From NCBI GenBank assembly GCA_000697475.1, contig JNEU01001098.1, positions 149,897-213,896 on the forward strand: a stretch of 64,000 bases of DNA, written 5' to 3'. The DNA is from Lichtheimia corymbifera B2541 (taxonomy: Eukaryota; Mucoromycota; Mucoromycetes; Mucorales; Lichtheimiaceae). Below the pieces are notes generated by a model. That model searched no databases, was not told the DNA's origin, and was given only the letters and a program-made list of their open reading frames with translations. A program made the translations under genes and the position numbers. Positions 23,296 to 34,869 of this stretch are shown in pieces. Numbering within the stretch: the first letter of the stretch is position 1; the number at the start of each line of letters is the position of its first letter.

Positions 23296-24218
23296 ACAGA
23301 TCGACTGATTCGGAAAGACAGAGTCTTTGTAATAAATACAATAAATCATTTACACACACACGAACGATCACACTAGACACGTATGCCTGATGCCATTTGT
23401 AAAGTTGCAATAAACACTGGTATGCTGATCCCCCATAAACGTCTATGTCAGTGCAACGGAACACGCCATTTGTTTTGTATATGCAAAATGTGTGCACCTG
23501 TTGACCGAGGATTGGTATGCGTAGAATTGGTTGGTGCGTCTAGGATACGCGTGACCATTGTACTCCATTTCACTGAACTGAACTGGTGACATAATGCCAT
23601 GCATAATTAAGGTCACTATCAAGTCATGATGCTTAAGGAAGCGTGAAGAGAGAGAGAGAGCTAGCAGTAATCAAGTGAGCAGCAGGTTGCATCTCTCGGT
23701 AACCATTGAAATGTTAACAAGGAAAAGAGGGGTGATAGAAAAGATAGAGAGAGTGAGCAAATGCAAAGAAATTACTTATTTTAGATATAACTCTACTCAT
23801 CAGGTCAACTGGGGGAATTTCTGTTACCAGTCGTTGTGGGAGATTTCGTTGATAGAAGGAAAAGGAGGAGTGACCAAATAGCCCATAGACATGGGTTCAG
23901 ATCATCGGCTCGGGAGGCTATTGAGCATTCCGATACGAGCGTACAAAAAAACTCAACATAGGACGATCTAGACTATTGGTGTCAAATGATATGCGACTCT
24001 TTACGTATTACACCTTGTCATGCCTTTGGAATAAATTAGGCACCCTATCTCGCGAAGCATATCGTCAAATGATGCAAATGGCCAAAGATCAGCACGGAAG
24101 CAACCGATGGATGGAATGACAGCATAACGTATGTACCATGCTGCATATAAATACCGCTTGCTCCAAATCTTCTTTTTATATAACACACATCTTTCCTCTC
24201 TTCCATTTACACATAGCA
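23296..24218. other. Intergenic, upstream region of zinc-finger gene
   Basis: About 920 bases with a GA repeat at about 23648-23661. No coding region supported. A TATAAATA element lies at 24146. Confidence 0.5.
24146..24153 (+). promoter_or_regulatory. Candidate TATA box of zinc-finger gene
   Basis: TATAAATA stands about 66 bases before the ATG at 24219. Its position argues against the in-frame upstream ATG at 24138. Confidence 0.5.
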
Positions 24219-25391
24219 ATGAATAGTTATCTCATTCATACATCCCTTCCTCAAGACTTTGTCTACCCAACATCTGAATACATGGTACCAAGCAACAAGT
24301 TTACTGTCGACGACATCGAACCACCCATGACTGGATATATGCCATGCACAACTACTGGATCCATGGATCCACTGAATGTATCAGCAGCACCATTGCCACC
24401 ACAAACGCTTCCACCGAGCAATGCTGATTTCTTTATGGCACCTCCTCTTGAAATGACATGGCCACTCTCTGCAACCGGAACGAGACCCGAGGCACTGCCA
24501 ATGCACCAGGCGTATAGTTATTATCACGAGACATCTCTTGTAAGCACATATGACAGACATGTCCACTAGACTTGCACATCATCTCACGTATACGTCGTAT
24601 CTTTTTTTCTTTTTCGCGATCACAAGAACAATAGCATCCCAAACCTTGGGGCAACACAAGCACCTTATGCTGTAAGCAATAGCATGATGGCTCCTCCTCC
24701 TGCTCCACAAGCACCTCACCCCTCAATGCTACCCACTACACATGTTCACGTTGCTGCTGGTACACCTGCTATTGCCAACTGTGTTGGTGGCAAGTTCCGA
24801 TGCCGATGGCTACATTGCCAAGTACGCACATCCACTATTGAAGAACTTACAATCCATATCCGTGATGATCATGTGGGCAGTGGTAAACCAGCTTATTTTT
24901 GTTATTGGGCTGGTTGTCCTCGTAGTCGTAAACCTTTTACAAAGCGACACAAGATGCACAACCATATGCGTACACACACAGGCGAACGACCTTTCCAATG
25001 CCATATCCAAGGATGTGGCAAACGTTTCTCAAGACCAGATTCGCTGAGTACGCATATCAAGACGCATTCCAATATCCGCCCCTACCACTGTAATGTCCCT
25101 GGCTGTGGTAAATCTTACTTCCATTCCAGGTCATTACGAAAACATACACGCTCTCATCAAGAAGCTGCTGCTGCTGCTGCTGCTGTTACCACCACCACTG
25201 CCAACAAATTGACTTCATCATCTCCTTCACCATCATCCTTATCATCATCTCCTTCAGTATCTACTCCCGCCATTGGATCCTATGTTGTACCATCAAGGTC
25301 TTCGGAGATGCACTTTGCCTTACCAATAACAACATCCAAAGCAGCATCCAATGCCACCACCACAACGCTTCCATTGCATACACTTCATTGA
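24219..25391 (+). CDS. C2H2 zinc-finger transcription factor, GLI/Zic-like finger array
   Basis: Putative nuclear DNA-binding protein of 361 residues; exons 24219-24539 and 24627-25391. The first half is Pro/Ser/Met-rich and probably regulatory. The finger array is at about 153-270: an unusual first finger (CRWLHC...HIRDDH), a second of the wide GLI type (CYWAGCPRSRKPFTKRHKMH), then two classic fingers with the linker THTGERPFQC and CHIQGCGKRFSRPDSL, and CNVPGCGKSYFHSRSLRKH. The spacing with two or four residues between the cysteines resembles the GLI/GLIS/Zic group. An Ala run (GCT repeats) and a Ser/Pro-rich tail end the protein. The target genes are unknown. Confidence 0.88.
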
Positions 25392-27295
25392 GTTTTTTTT
25401 TATTCTTCTTCTTCTTTTGTTTATTCTTTTTTCTCGTTATTCTTGTTGCTGCAGGCCAGCTAAAGCCCGTTGATTCGCATGTCCAATATAACAATAAACA
25501 GCTACTACAAACATTCACATGTCTCTTAAACTTTCTTGCATCGGTCCCTGCTTACAATGGTAACGCGAAAGAATCCGAGATAATATATATCACGTCGATC
25601 ATGTGCCATCTTCGGATAGTTTTTTGTCCTACATGCTAGTTGAATGAATAACAATCGGCTTTGGGAGTTGCGTGGTGGGTGGCAGCAATGATGTATGTGT
25701 GACCGTAAACCCTTTTTTTTCCTCTTTTCTCCCCACGCCATGTTATTATAATACTCGGTGCATTCCTTTTTGTGATTTATTCAGTGTTCGGAGGATGGGA
25801 TGTGCGGGTCGTGTGATCATCAGGTACCGCCGTGACCCATATTGCATGTCGTACATCAGAGTAGAATATAGCCAATGCTAAAGTTGGAGTTGAGGAGGAG
25901 GAGGATTTCATCGGCATGGTCAAAAAAGGGAATAGTTGATGTTTCTATTGAAGAAAAGCCCCACCACCCAAAGACACGAGCGAGCACATGACAGCCCTCC
26001 CCCCTCCTCTCTCTCTCTACTAGCATATGTTATAATGTGAGAAGGGGTCCGTACCTCCAATTGTGCCTGTGATACAATACACATTTTAGAAAAAAAGATG
26101 CACCTATCAAGGCGAATGCCGATGACGCGTTGTGATGTGGATGGGGGCTTTCGTTTCTATGACTGTGACATTTGTACATCGCTTCACACACACACAATAT
26201 ATCGTCATCATCGGTTCGTGCATCCGATGCTTGCCGTTGGGTGGACTGTGCGACCCTGGTTGTACAGGAAAGACTTTAATGAGCTCATCATCGTCTTCAT
26301 CTTTATTACAAACAATCAAGCACCAATGCTATTGCGTGGTTCGTGTTATACATGCATCATGCATAGGTTATGTCGGCTGATTTGAGATAAGATGGGATGA
26401 TGATGATGATCATCATCGTGAATGATGGTAGTAGTAGTCCTCGTATCTATGTACCATAGAGTCATTCACTAGCTGCAGTGTAATCACAAAAACGAGAATA
26501 CGAATGACATCGTAGTAAGGGCGGAGCTCAATAACTGGGGGAATTGATCAAATGAGAGCAGCTGCCATAAGAACGTGGGGTCAACAATAACGTGATCATG
26601 TATGTGTGGTGTGCTGTGCTGCTGATTTCGTGCAGGGAAGGTGTCACGCACAGACTTTAAAAAGTGGAGTGAGGCTAAAGCCCTGTCCCTGGATTTGAAA
26701 TATTCCACTTGCATGACCAAAAACTTGTTTGATGTGGGATCATCCCAATGTCAGGTGAATATGGTTTATTATCATTGTATTGGTGCACTACTCTATGATT
26801 TGTTGTTGACATGTTCTTCTATGTAACCCACTCTTGCCTTCTCAATCCAACCCTTGGAAGCTTTCGAGAAGGTCATCTGATATATAAGGTTTTGGAAGGC
26901 TGATTGGTTCGAGCAAGCTTTGTCATAAACAATGTGTGTCAACCTTAAGCTTTGCTGAAGCGTCAGTGGTGTCGATACGTACACAAATACTGCTCATGTG
27001 TGCGTGTGTGTGTGTATGTGTGTTGTGCTGTGTATGCTGATGTTGTTGTTGTCATGGCAATGATAATAGTCGTAGTCGTAGTATAGTAGTAGTAATAGGG
27101 CCCCCATCCAACTATAACTGTAATCTCAAACACAAATACGGTGATCATGCTCCGAGCCGAACCGAGGCTTTATGTATGTAGGTGGATGGGAGGTTTCAAA
27201 ATGCTGATGGTTGCTGTTGTTGCTGCAGCTGCAGGGTATAAACACGGACGCGTACACACACACACACACCATATTTCACTTGCACCATGGGTTTC
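25392..27295. other. Long intergenic region, no supported gene
   Basis: Nearly 2 kb with poly-pyrimidine DNA at 25391-25440 ending in an acceptor-like GCTGCAG, GATGATGATCATCATC palindromic DNA near 26398-26415 and GT/TG repeats near 27000-27030. Frames here lack family similarity and have mixed codon use. It may contain long promoters or non-coding transcripts, but nothing can be named. Confidence 0.45.
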
Positions 27296-28646
27296 TTAGT
27301 TGTTGCCTTGTTTCAATCGCGTCAAAAAGTCAAATGGCTTGGAGCTGATACTTGATTTAGGCTTGTTGTTGGCTGGATATTCAATTTGGACTCCTAGGAT
27401 TGTGCGACAAAACTCATGTACCATGGATCGTATAAGCTCGTGACGCCGACGTGCTGCTGTGGTAGCTGCAGATGGATCGGTGTTGGTGTAAATAAGGATA
27501 TGTTGGCGTTCGATGTATGACATGAGTTGGTGAATAGCACTATTGCGGACATCTTTGCTGTAATGTGTAGTCAATTCACCTAGGAAACATGGGTCAGCGA
27601 TTTGTATATATCCATCATCATTGGCCTTGTACATACCACAATTTTCGACCATGGATTGAAACGTGTCAGTGGTAAGGAATCTCATGTAGCTTGATTCAAG
27701 TAGGCCATAAACAGCACGCTTGGCAGCATCAAAACAGCCATCCAATTGTCTTTGCTCCAAAGCACGTGACACTGTGCGTCTTACTTTGTCGTCAAAGTTG
27801 ACTTCGAAATGGCTGTTTCGTGTCAAGTAGGTGCTATGGATATGCTGTGCAGTTGCCAATTGCTGAACAAAGGTTGTATAATGAAAGGATTCATATTGCT
27901 CGACTTCAATGAAAAAGAACTGTGAAATAAAATGATGTCAGTCAAAAGAAGCGGAGGTCATCATCCATTATCCACCCCTTTCCCCTTTTTCTTAATGTTG
28001 TACAACAACTTACCAAGTTCTCACTGCTGTACTCTTGAAGCAAATGATATAAAAAGTAACAAAGCGGTGTCTTGGATTGCAATATTGCTTTGAGCCCTTC
28101 TCTTTGAATCTCCTTGATACAAATATCCAAAGGTGCCTGTTCACCAAAGAAATGATCGAGCTTTTTGGATGACTTTGCTGCTTTGATCTTGTACGACCGG
28201 TGTCCTTCCACGTGCTTCAGGGTAGCCATGGCTTCAGCAGCAGCATCGGCAGCTTGTGCAATGGAATCAATGGGAGTGCAACACGATGCGAGATCGTTTG
28301 AAATGACAGCATGAGGAGTGGTGGCACGTCGTGGTCGATAAAAGTAGTCTTCGAGTGATGCAGTGTTGTTGGTGTTCTCTGGTGTCAAGGGTGCAATCGA
28401 GCTCATATCCACTGCAGCGCAAGGAGATGCTGGAATAGACATGGGAGGAACAGAAGAGAAAGGCGCGAGATCGTTATCAGCAGCAGCGGAAGCCGAGTAG
28501 CGTCGGGAAGAAGATCTGCTGTTAATACTACTACTGTTTCTTATCGACTTTGGTGATAGCAGTGGATCAACAACAGCTTCGGTGATATGAAGAGAAGAGA
28601 TGTCGATGGGCGAAGTAGAATGTGTAGCAGTAATAGAAATATCCAT
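27296..28646 (-). CDS. RGS-domain protein (G-protein signalling regulator)
   Basis: Predicted GTPase-activating protein for a heterotrimeric G-alpha. Two exons, 28014-28646 and 27296-27919, give 418 residues. The first 160 residues are Ser/Ala-rich and probably disordered. The RGS box starts near HFFGEQAPLDICIKEI and reads GLKAILQSKTPLCYFLYHLL then EYSSENLFFFIEVEQYE, the helix with the conserved Glu-Asn. It ends with AKRAVYGLLESSYMRFLTTD. Between them lies an insertion typical of fungal RGS proteins. There is no DEP or transmembrane segment, so it is unlike Sst2 or Rgs7 types. The position of the join (ENL/FFF) is supported by the unbroken RGS motif. Confidence 0.88.
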
Positions 28647-29476
28647 TTTGTTATGTAAATACAATGCAAACAGGAGTCGCAAAGAAACAAAGAAATGGGT
28701 GTCTTGCAGTAGAATAATGAGAGGGAGAAAGACAAAGAAAGATACCAAAGAGGAGAAGGAAAAAGGGATGTGTGAAGAAAGTTTATAACTTTCTTTTGTG
28801 TTTTCAGGGATCGCCGTTTATCATTGTCGCTAGTATATCCACGTTATGTCGTCAATGTATGAAACTTTTTCGTAGCCCGTGGTTGCAGCCTTCAATCACT
28901 GAAACTAATATTCTTCAAACACCTACCACGCGCGTCAATACTGCAGATATTTCATGACAAACATGTAACTTTTTCCATCGAGAATGACCCATATCCTTCG
29001 ATGAACGCGGGGTATCAGATCGTAAAAGTTATTATTAAGGAGGTGTCTAGCCACGTTCTCACACACACCCTGTCGCACGGATCAGAGTTCCCCAGCACGA
29101 TCTTCGGTATCAGATGGGGTGACAGCTTTGTTAAACGCGCGCTCACCACCACATCGCCTATACTCATATCCATGTATCACCCGCCTATACCCATATCCAC
29201 CATTCACTGGTAAAATAGGTGTATCCTACTACCATGTTGGATGTCATATCTTTGGCTATCTACAAGACTTTTATTCATAAAAGGCATGGACAGCAGTAGC
29301 AGGGGATGCTTGTAATATCGGAGCAAGTACAAATCTAAATGACCCGACGTACGTCTTTTCGATTTTTCTCTGTTATCTATTCTCCTCATCCACCCTCTAC
29401 ATACGCTTCGTTTTGGCGCATGCCATGAGGAGGCATTTAAATTCAATGATGTAAAAGCTATACTAAGCCAATATTC
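28647..29476. other. Intergenic, with short direct repeats
   Basis: Contains two copies of CGCCTATACYCATATCCA at about 29155-29172 and 29182-29199, and related GTATCAGAT segments at about 29011 and 29107. No gene supported. Confidence 0.45.
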
Positions 29477-29656
29477 CTATGTTTGACTTTGACACTCGCC
29501 CAATAATGTGCAGTTGCACATCCCGCGAATCGTCACAACCCCATCATCGCGTTTGGGTCCACCAGGTTTCTCTTCATCGAAAATCGAGATGATTTCATCG
29601 TTTCCATGGCTTGTTTGTTGATCACCTTTTTTTTGTTCTGAGACATGTTCACTCAT
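29477..29656 (-). CDS. Possible 59-residue peptide
   Basis: A short frame starts MSEHVSEQKKGDQQTSHG, continues IISIFDEEKPGGPKRDDGVV and ends with a cysteine-containing tail, MCNCTLLGECQSQT. It has sensible codon use and no hydrophobic segment. A TATAAAA element (29671-29677 on the minus strand) lies only about 15 bases upstream of the ATG, too close to drive a transcript that includes it. The frame may therefore be part of a spliced gene or spurious. The family is not recognised. Confidence 0.3.
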   Translation of the reverse strand: MSEHVSEQKKGDQQTSHGNDEIISIFDEEKPGGPKRDDGVVTIRGMCNCTLLGECQSQT

Positions 29657-30031
29657 GCATCAAATTACGATTTTATACCCCCTTTGCCTTTTGTACAACC
29701 GTATTAGACATCTCACACAAACCCGGTAACACGTGCACATGTTCTCTAGCCATGTTGTGCTACATAAAACAATAATGCGGGGAACAATCAGCTCGACCAA
29801 AGGGGCGAGATGTGTGGGAATTTGAGAAAAAACAAGTAATAACGTACCATACGATGTTAATTTGGGTTGCAAGTCTTTATATGAGAAAAGCAAAGAGATG
29901 AAGAAAAAATATACAAGTCGATTTGTTAGGAAGCTACATAGAAGCGATTTTCTAGATGTACAAATTCATATGTGCGTGTGTGTGTGTGTGCGATGGATGT
30001 AAAGTGATGGTAAAGAGTAAATGGATGCTGT
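29657..30031. other. Intergenic, no supported gene
   Basis: About 375 bases; holds a GT microsatellite at about 29972-29990 and the 3' untranslated region of the aminotransferase gene. Confidence 0.5.
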
Positions 30032-31535
30032 TTACAAGGACTTGGTGGCAGCTTCAATACTGGCAAGAACCTTCTCAATAGCGAGGTCGGTCTCTTCCTT
30101 GGTGATGTTGAGAGGAGGAATAAGACGAAGAGTCTCATAGATGGAGGTGGTCAAGACAAGGGTGTCAAGCTTGAAGGCTTCGCTGGCAACCTTGTTGGCA
30201 TAACCAGAGGGAGCGTTGAGGAATTCAATACCAAGCATCAAGCCCAAACCACGGATATCAGCGGTGACGCCCTTGGGGAGAATGGAGGGAAGCTTGGAAC
30301 GGAAAGCAGCGTTGAATTGTTCAGCACGGGCGTTGCAGTTTTCCAAGATCTTCTCCTCTTCAAAGACCTCAAGAGTGGCCTTAGCGGCAGCACAAGCAAC
30401 AGCGTTACCAGCATAAGTACCACCCATGGATCCAGGGGGTTGACGGTCCATAAGCTCCTTACGAGAAACGATAGCAGACAATGGGTAACCAGAAGCAATA
30501 CCCTTGGCCATCACCATGATATCGGGAACAACATCGTAGTGCTCAACAGCAAACATCTTGCCAGTACGGCCGAAACCAGATTGGACTTCATCACAAATCA
30601 AAAGGATGCCGTACTTGTCACAGATCTTGCGAAGACCCTGGAGGAAGCCTATAAAGGGTAAAATTTTATGTCAATGCCCATGTCATTCGTTACACGATGC
30701 CCACGCGTGGATTGTATATATGTACAATCACGATTCCATGGGTCATCCATCCCCTTGTCTCTTTGTTTCCAATGTACTTACTCTTAGGAGGAGCAACATA
30801 ACCACCTTCACCTTGAACGGTTTCAATCAACATGGCAGCAGTATCCTCAGGAGCAGAGCGTTGCTTGAGAAGGATTTCAAGTTGGTTCAAGGATTCTTGA
30901 GAGCACCATTCAGCATCAAACTTTTGAGGATCAGCACGGTGAGCAGCCCATTGCTGGTAGTAGGGGAAAGGTGCAACGTGGACACTAGGGATCAAAGGAC
31001 CAAAGCCTGCACTGTAGGTGGTCTTGCTGGTGGTAAGAGCCATGGTACCAAAGGTACGGCCGTGGTAAGAGCCTTGGAAGACAATGACGTTTTGACGCTT
31101 GGTGGCCTGACGAGCAAGCTTAAGAGCAGCCTCAACAGCTTCGGCACCAGAGTTCCAGAAGAAAAAGGTATCCAATTCAGGAGAGGGCATCTTGGGTTGA
31201 AGCTTCTCGATCAAATCGAGCATAGGCTTGTGCATGAAGATGTTGACTTGACCATGGGACAAGTTGGCAGCTTGTTCCTGTACAGCCTTGACAACCTTGG
31301 GGTGAGAGTGACCTATGGCCCTCATCGTCAGTTATCACTGACCCATTGAACAAGATAAAACACGCTTACCAGTGGAGGTGACACCAATACCAGTGGTGAG
31401 ATCAAGATACTTTTTGCCATCCACAGTCCAAACATAAGCACCTTGAGCACGCTCAATAACCAACTCGGTGCTGCGACCGATACCTCTGGCAATGTGTTGC
31501 TTGCCGAATTGGAAAAGCTTTGAAGAGGCCGACAT
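30032..31535 (-). CDS. Class-III aminotransferase, 4-aminobutyrate (GABA) type
   Basis: PLP enzyme that moves the amino group of GABA or a similar omega-amine to a 2-oxoacid. Three exons, 31370-31535, 30782-31312 and 30032-30648, give 437 residues. Features: the N-terminal AQGAYVWTVDGKKYLDLTTG, the PLP-phosphate region FFWNSGAEAVEAALKLAR, FQGSYHGRTFGTMALT, the aspartate in LLICDEVQSGFGRTGK, the PLP lysine in MAKGIASGYPLS, and GGTYAGNAVACAAAKATLEV. The length fits the family's bacterial GabT-like branch (about 430-450) better than mitochondrial GABA-T. No clear targeting peptide is seen. Acetylornithine or ornithine aminotransferase activity cannot be excluded from sequence alone. Codon use is highly biased. 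Confidence 0.88.
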
Positions 31536-31683
31536 CAGTGATAAAAAATCGAAATGAAAAAGAAAGACGGGTGGAAAAAAGAAAAAAATGCACACAGCAG
31601 GTAGTTTTATATGTGAGCTTGAAGTCCGACATTTGTCAGCTGTGTCCAATCGGGTTGACATGCTGAAAGCTTGTTACCCACGT

Positions 31684-34660
31684 CTATCGGCCGACTGTCC
31701 GACTACTATCGCTGTTTGCAGCAACATCACGGATAATGCCCGCAATAGCCGTTCTTTTGCCACCTAGTTCGTCTATCTGCCACACCGCATCGTCTGGTTT
31801 TTCCTTCTATAAAATCACTCATTGTTAGTACAGGAAATACCTCGCTAGAATCTCATTTCATATATACACTTACCAGCAAGATATCCTCAAAGATTTCAGT
31901 GTTGTTGATGCACACCTCTGCAGAGTGCAGTAAATAAACCCCGCAATCGTAAGCGTTCTTTTGTCGTGGGACCTAGAAAAGGTGGGGTAAACCATTAATA
32001 ACATACGCTAAACCATGTTCCACCAATCCTTGTTGTTATGTCATACCTCTGCATGGACAATACGGGCACTCTTTACGTCTTTGTCATTGAGGTTGAGCCG
32101 ATGCTTTGCTTCACACTTTAACCACGCATTCAATGTCTTTGCAGCGCGCATATGCCTTCCTCCCATTGAATCCAGAATAAATATCCGTGTGCTAATATCA
32201 AGTTGTTTTCTATTAGCAACCTTTACCAATACCTTTCTCTCTCATGCGACTACTTACACTTGCTCACTATCTTGTTCGGTGCATGCTTGAGGATTGACAA
32301 TGATCATAAAGTACCAATGCAAGCTAAACATACATAGGACAGTCAATGGATCAAGCTTATCTCCAAATTTGCATTCCTACTCCACTTACTTTTCATTGAC
32401 CGGCACAAGTAAAAATTTCTTGCTAAAGACATCAACCTTCCGTGTCCAGCGTTTCACATCCTCGTATGGGTCACCTCTATAGATGATATGTGTGTGTCAA
32501 TACCGTCCATATACTTTACTTGCTTGGTTTTAGTATACCTTCTGGAATTTGATAAGCGTTCGTAAAAAAAGGAACTGAAAATGTAGATTTCATCGGCTCT
32601 TGTTCCGGATTGATCCAGCAACCTGGAGAAGGAAAGTTACACATTAGCCATCACGCATCTCCCTGTTTCAAACCATAATACACTTACCACCGGAGATAAA
32701 ATTCAATCAAAGTATCATTGAGGAAATCATCCTTCTCGAGTCGATTATAGTCTGCAGGGTATAAGATAACACCGCCTGAACCGATGGGTGGATATCGACA
32801 CATGCTGTGTGAGAGTTATTAGTAAATGCAGGGCGTATTACTATTATTCTCTACTTACGGTTGTTCTTCTTCGCTGGCGGTATGAGTGGTTTGTACAGGG
32901 ATTGCTTGGTCATCAGAATCTTCATCGATGCTGATACATAATGGCTCTTGTTTTGCTGCTAAGCGTCGTGAGGATCGTGTGGCAGACTGGGTATAGAGCT
33001 TGCCTTTGGTCAAGCTTCGTTTCTTTCTGGTGACAGTCGTCGTCTTGGCATCTTCAGAGTATTCATTATCATCCTCACTCTTGCTCCTTTGTTTCTGCTT
33101 GTTGTTGTTGCTGCTGTGGTCTTGTTTTTTCTTTTCATCCTCTTGTAGCCAATGGATCTCTTCCTCCTTTCCAGAATCCTCATCATCCAAATTGGGTACA
33201 GAAATACCACGTCGTCGCAATGCTGGCTCTTCTTCATCACTATCAATCAGAGTGACCTTGCCTGAATGCTCTCGTGGTGGTTGTGGTGCCTTTGAAAACA
33301 TCGATGATGCGGGTGATTTGAAAGCATTGAATTTGCTGGATGAAAACCGAGGACTGTCTCTTAGATCGCGTGTAGGCCCATTGTTCAACAAATGGTCCAT
33401 CTCTTCATCCACTGACATGAACACAGCTTTCCCAATACGATCAATCGACTCACTGCGTCTTCGTGATGATTCGCTTTGAAATAGTTCAGGCGACCGTGAT
33501 TCCCTTTTTTGCTTCTTGTGTGGTTGAAAATCATCAACATCATCATCACGCAATATAATTCCATGGCCGTTGCGTCCGTGTTTTTGCTTGGAAAAAGTCG
33601 CTTCTTGTTCAAATAATGTAGCTGGAGAAGGTGATCTTTGGTTGTCTTTGTGTGTGGATGAGGGTGCTGATTGTTCTATTCTTGGTGGGGTTCTGAGGCT
33701 AAAAGGCGAAGAGGAGGATAATGGATGTTGTTGTTCGTGATCACTGCTGTCGTCGTCAATCACCATGAGATCTTTTTCATTTGATGTCGATTTGCGTGCC
33801 TTGTTGCTGCTACGAGGTGTGCTGGTGGATGAGGATGGATACAATGTAGGTCGTTTGCTTGAAGTCTGTTTGTTGTTGTTCCGGGACCTGAAATGATCCA
33901 CATCACTGCCTTCACTATCGGATTCAGAGCTTAAGATAATATCTTCATTGCTGTGTAGCCGAGGACGTGATCGTTGTTGGTTGTGCTTCTTGTATCGTTG
34001 CGATGATGATGATGATGCTGAAGGTAATTCTCGATGGGTATTATCTCGATAAGATCCACTGGATTGAAGACTGGAATCCCTCGATTTGAGTTGATGCACC
34101 TTTCTGATAGGGCGGTTATCACGTTGATGATGATGAGACTGCAGCGTGTTATTCGTCCTTCCACCATTACTACCGGAAGTTGAAGATGGATAAGGTCCAG
34201 GAGTTGATTCGAGAATGGCACCATGCGAACCATACCTTTTGGGTTTCACGCTCACTATACGATATCAAAGTAACTCTTAATGCACTGTATATCAACCATA
34301 CTATATCCGTGCTTACCACCACGAAGATTGGAAGGAAGGTGGCCTCGAACTTCTGTGGCCTTTCTCATAACTTGTCCAGAAGTAGGATCGTTCTACGCAA
34401 TGACAGATCAATACTATTTCCATCCTTGAAAACACTCGACCTAACTTACATAGGGTACGGGAATGGGGGTTCCTCCTTTCGATTGGCTCGTCTTTCGTTG
34501 AACTGGAGGAAATCTCTGTGGACTGTAATCAGATTTGGATAACGACGATCCCTGTCAAAAGTAAAAAGTGCACGTGTACGTCTTTAAGTGGCATTGTTCA
34601 AGTCGACAATAAAGGACATACCTGACTGGATATTGATCTAGACTTTGGTGGTTTGAACAT
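31684..34660 (-). CDS. ULP2: Ulp2/SENP6-7-like SUMO protease
   Basis: Cysteine protease that trims SUMO from nuclear proteins. Eleven exons: 34622-34660, 34450-34551, 34317-34392, 32859-34254, 32688-32804, 32539-32622, 32390-32476, 32258-32323, 32047-32191, 31874-31972 and 31684-31806. They give 777 residues. The first two thirds (about 1-535) are disordered, rich in Ser, Arg, His and acidic patches, with basic clusters fit for nuclear import. The protease domain (about 538-740) starts YPPIGSGGVILYPADYNRLE. It has the catalytic histidine in NLHWYFMII, the aspartate in FILDSMGG, the oxyanion glutamine in PRQKNAYDCG and the nucleophile cysteine in YDCGVYLLH. WTRKVDVFSKKFLLVPVNEN marks the Ulp2 rather than Ulp1 type. 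All joins keep phase. Confidence 0.93.
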
Positions 34661-34869
34661 GAGGAGGAAATGGGGAGCGGCAACCTCTGGGATTACAAGA
34701 GAAGGAAACAGAGAAGAAGGGAGTGAAAAGTGTGTGATGCATGTGTGTATGTGGATGCCACATTTGCCAGAATACAAGATAACGTCACGCAACTTAGTAT
34801 TATTATCATGCAGTAATCCACCTTTATTTACACCTTGATGATATAAAGAATATTGTATTTGGTTGTCGT

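Noticed and set aside
26398..26415. GATGATGATCATCATC palindrome
   Set aside because: Formed by adjacent GAT and ATC trinucleotide runs; such simple repeats are common here, so no function is claimed.
27000..27270. GT/TG and CA dinucleotide runs as a possible regulatory array
   Set aside because: Ordinary microsatellites, with similar runs at 4023, 16516, 29972, 38299 and 50229.
30558..31349. 263-residue open frame on the plus strand
   Set aside because: It is exactly antisense to the aminotransferase exons and their intron. Strong codon bias in the real gene keeps the opposite strand open; there is no family similarity.
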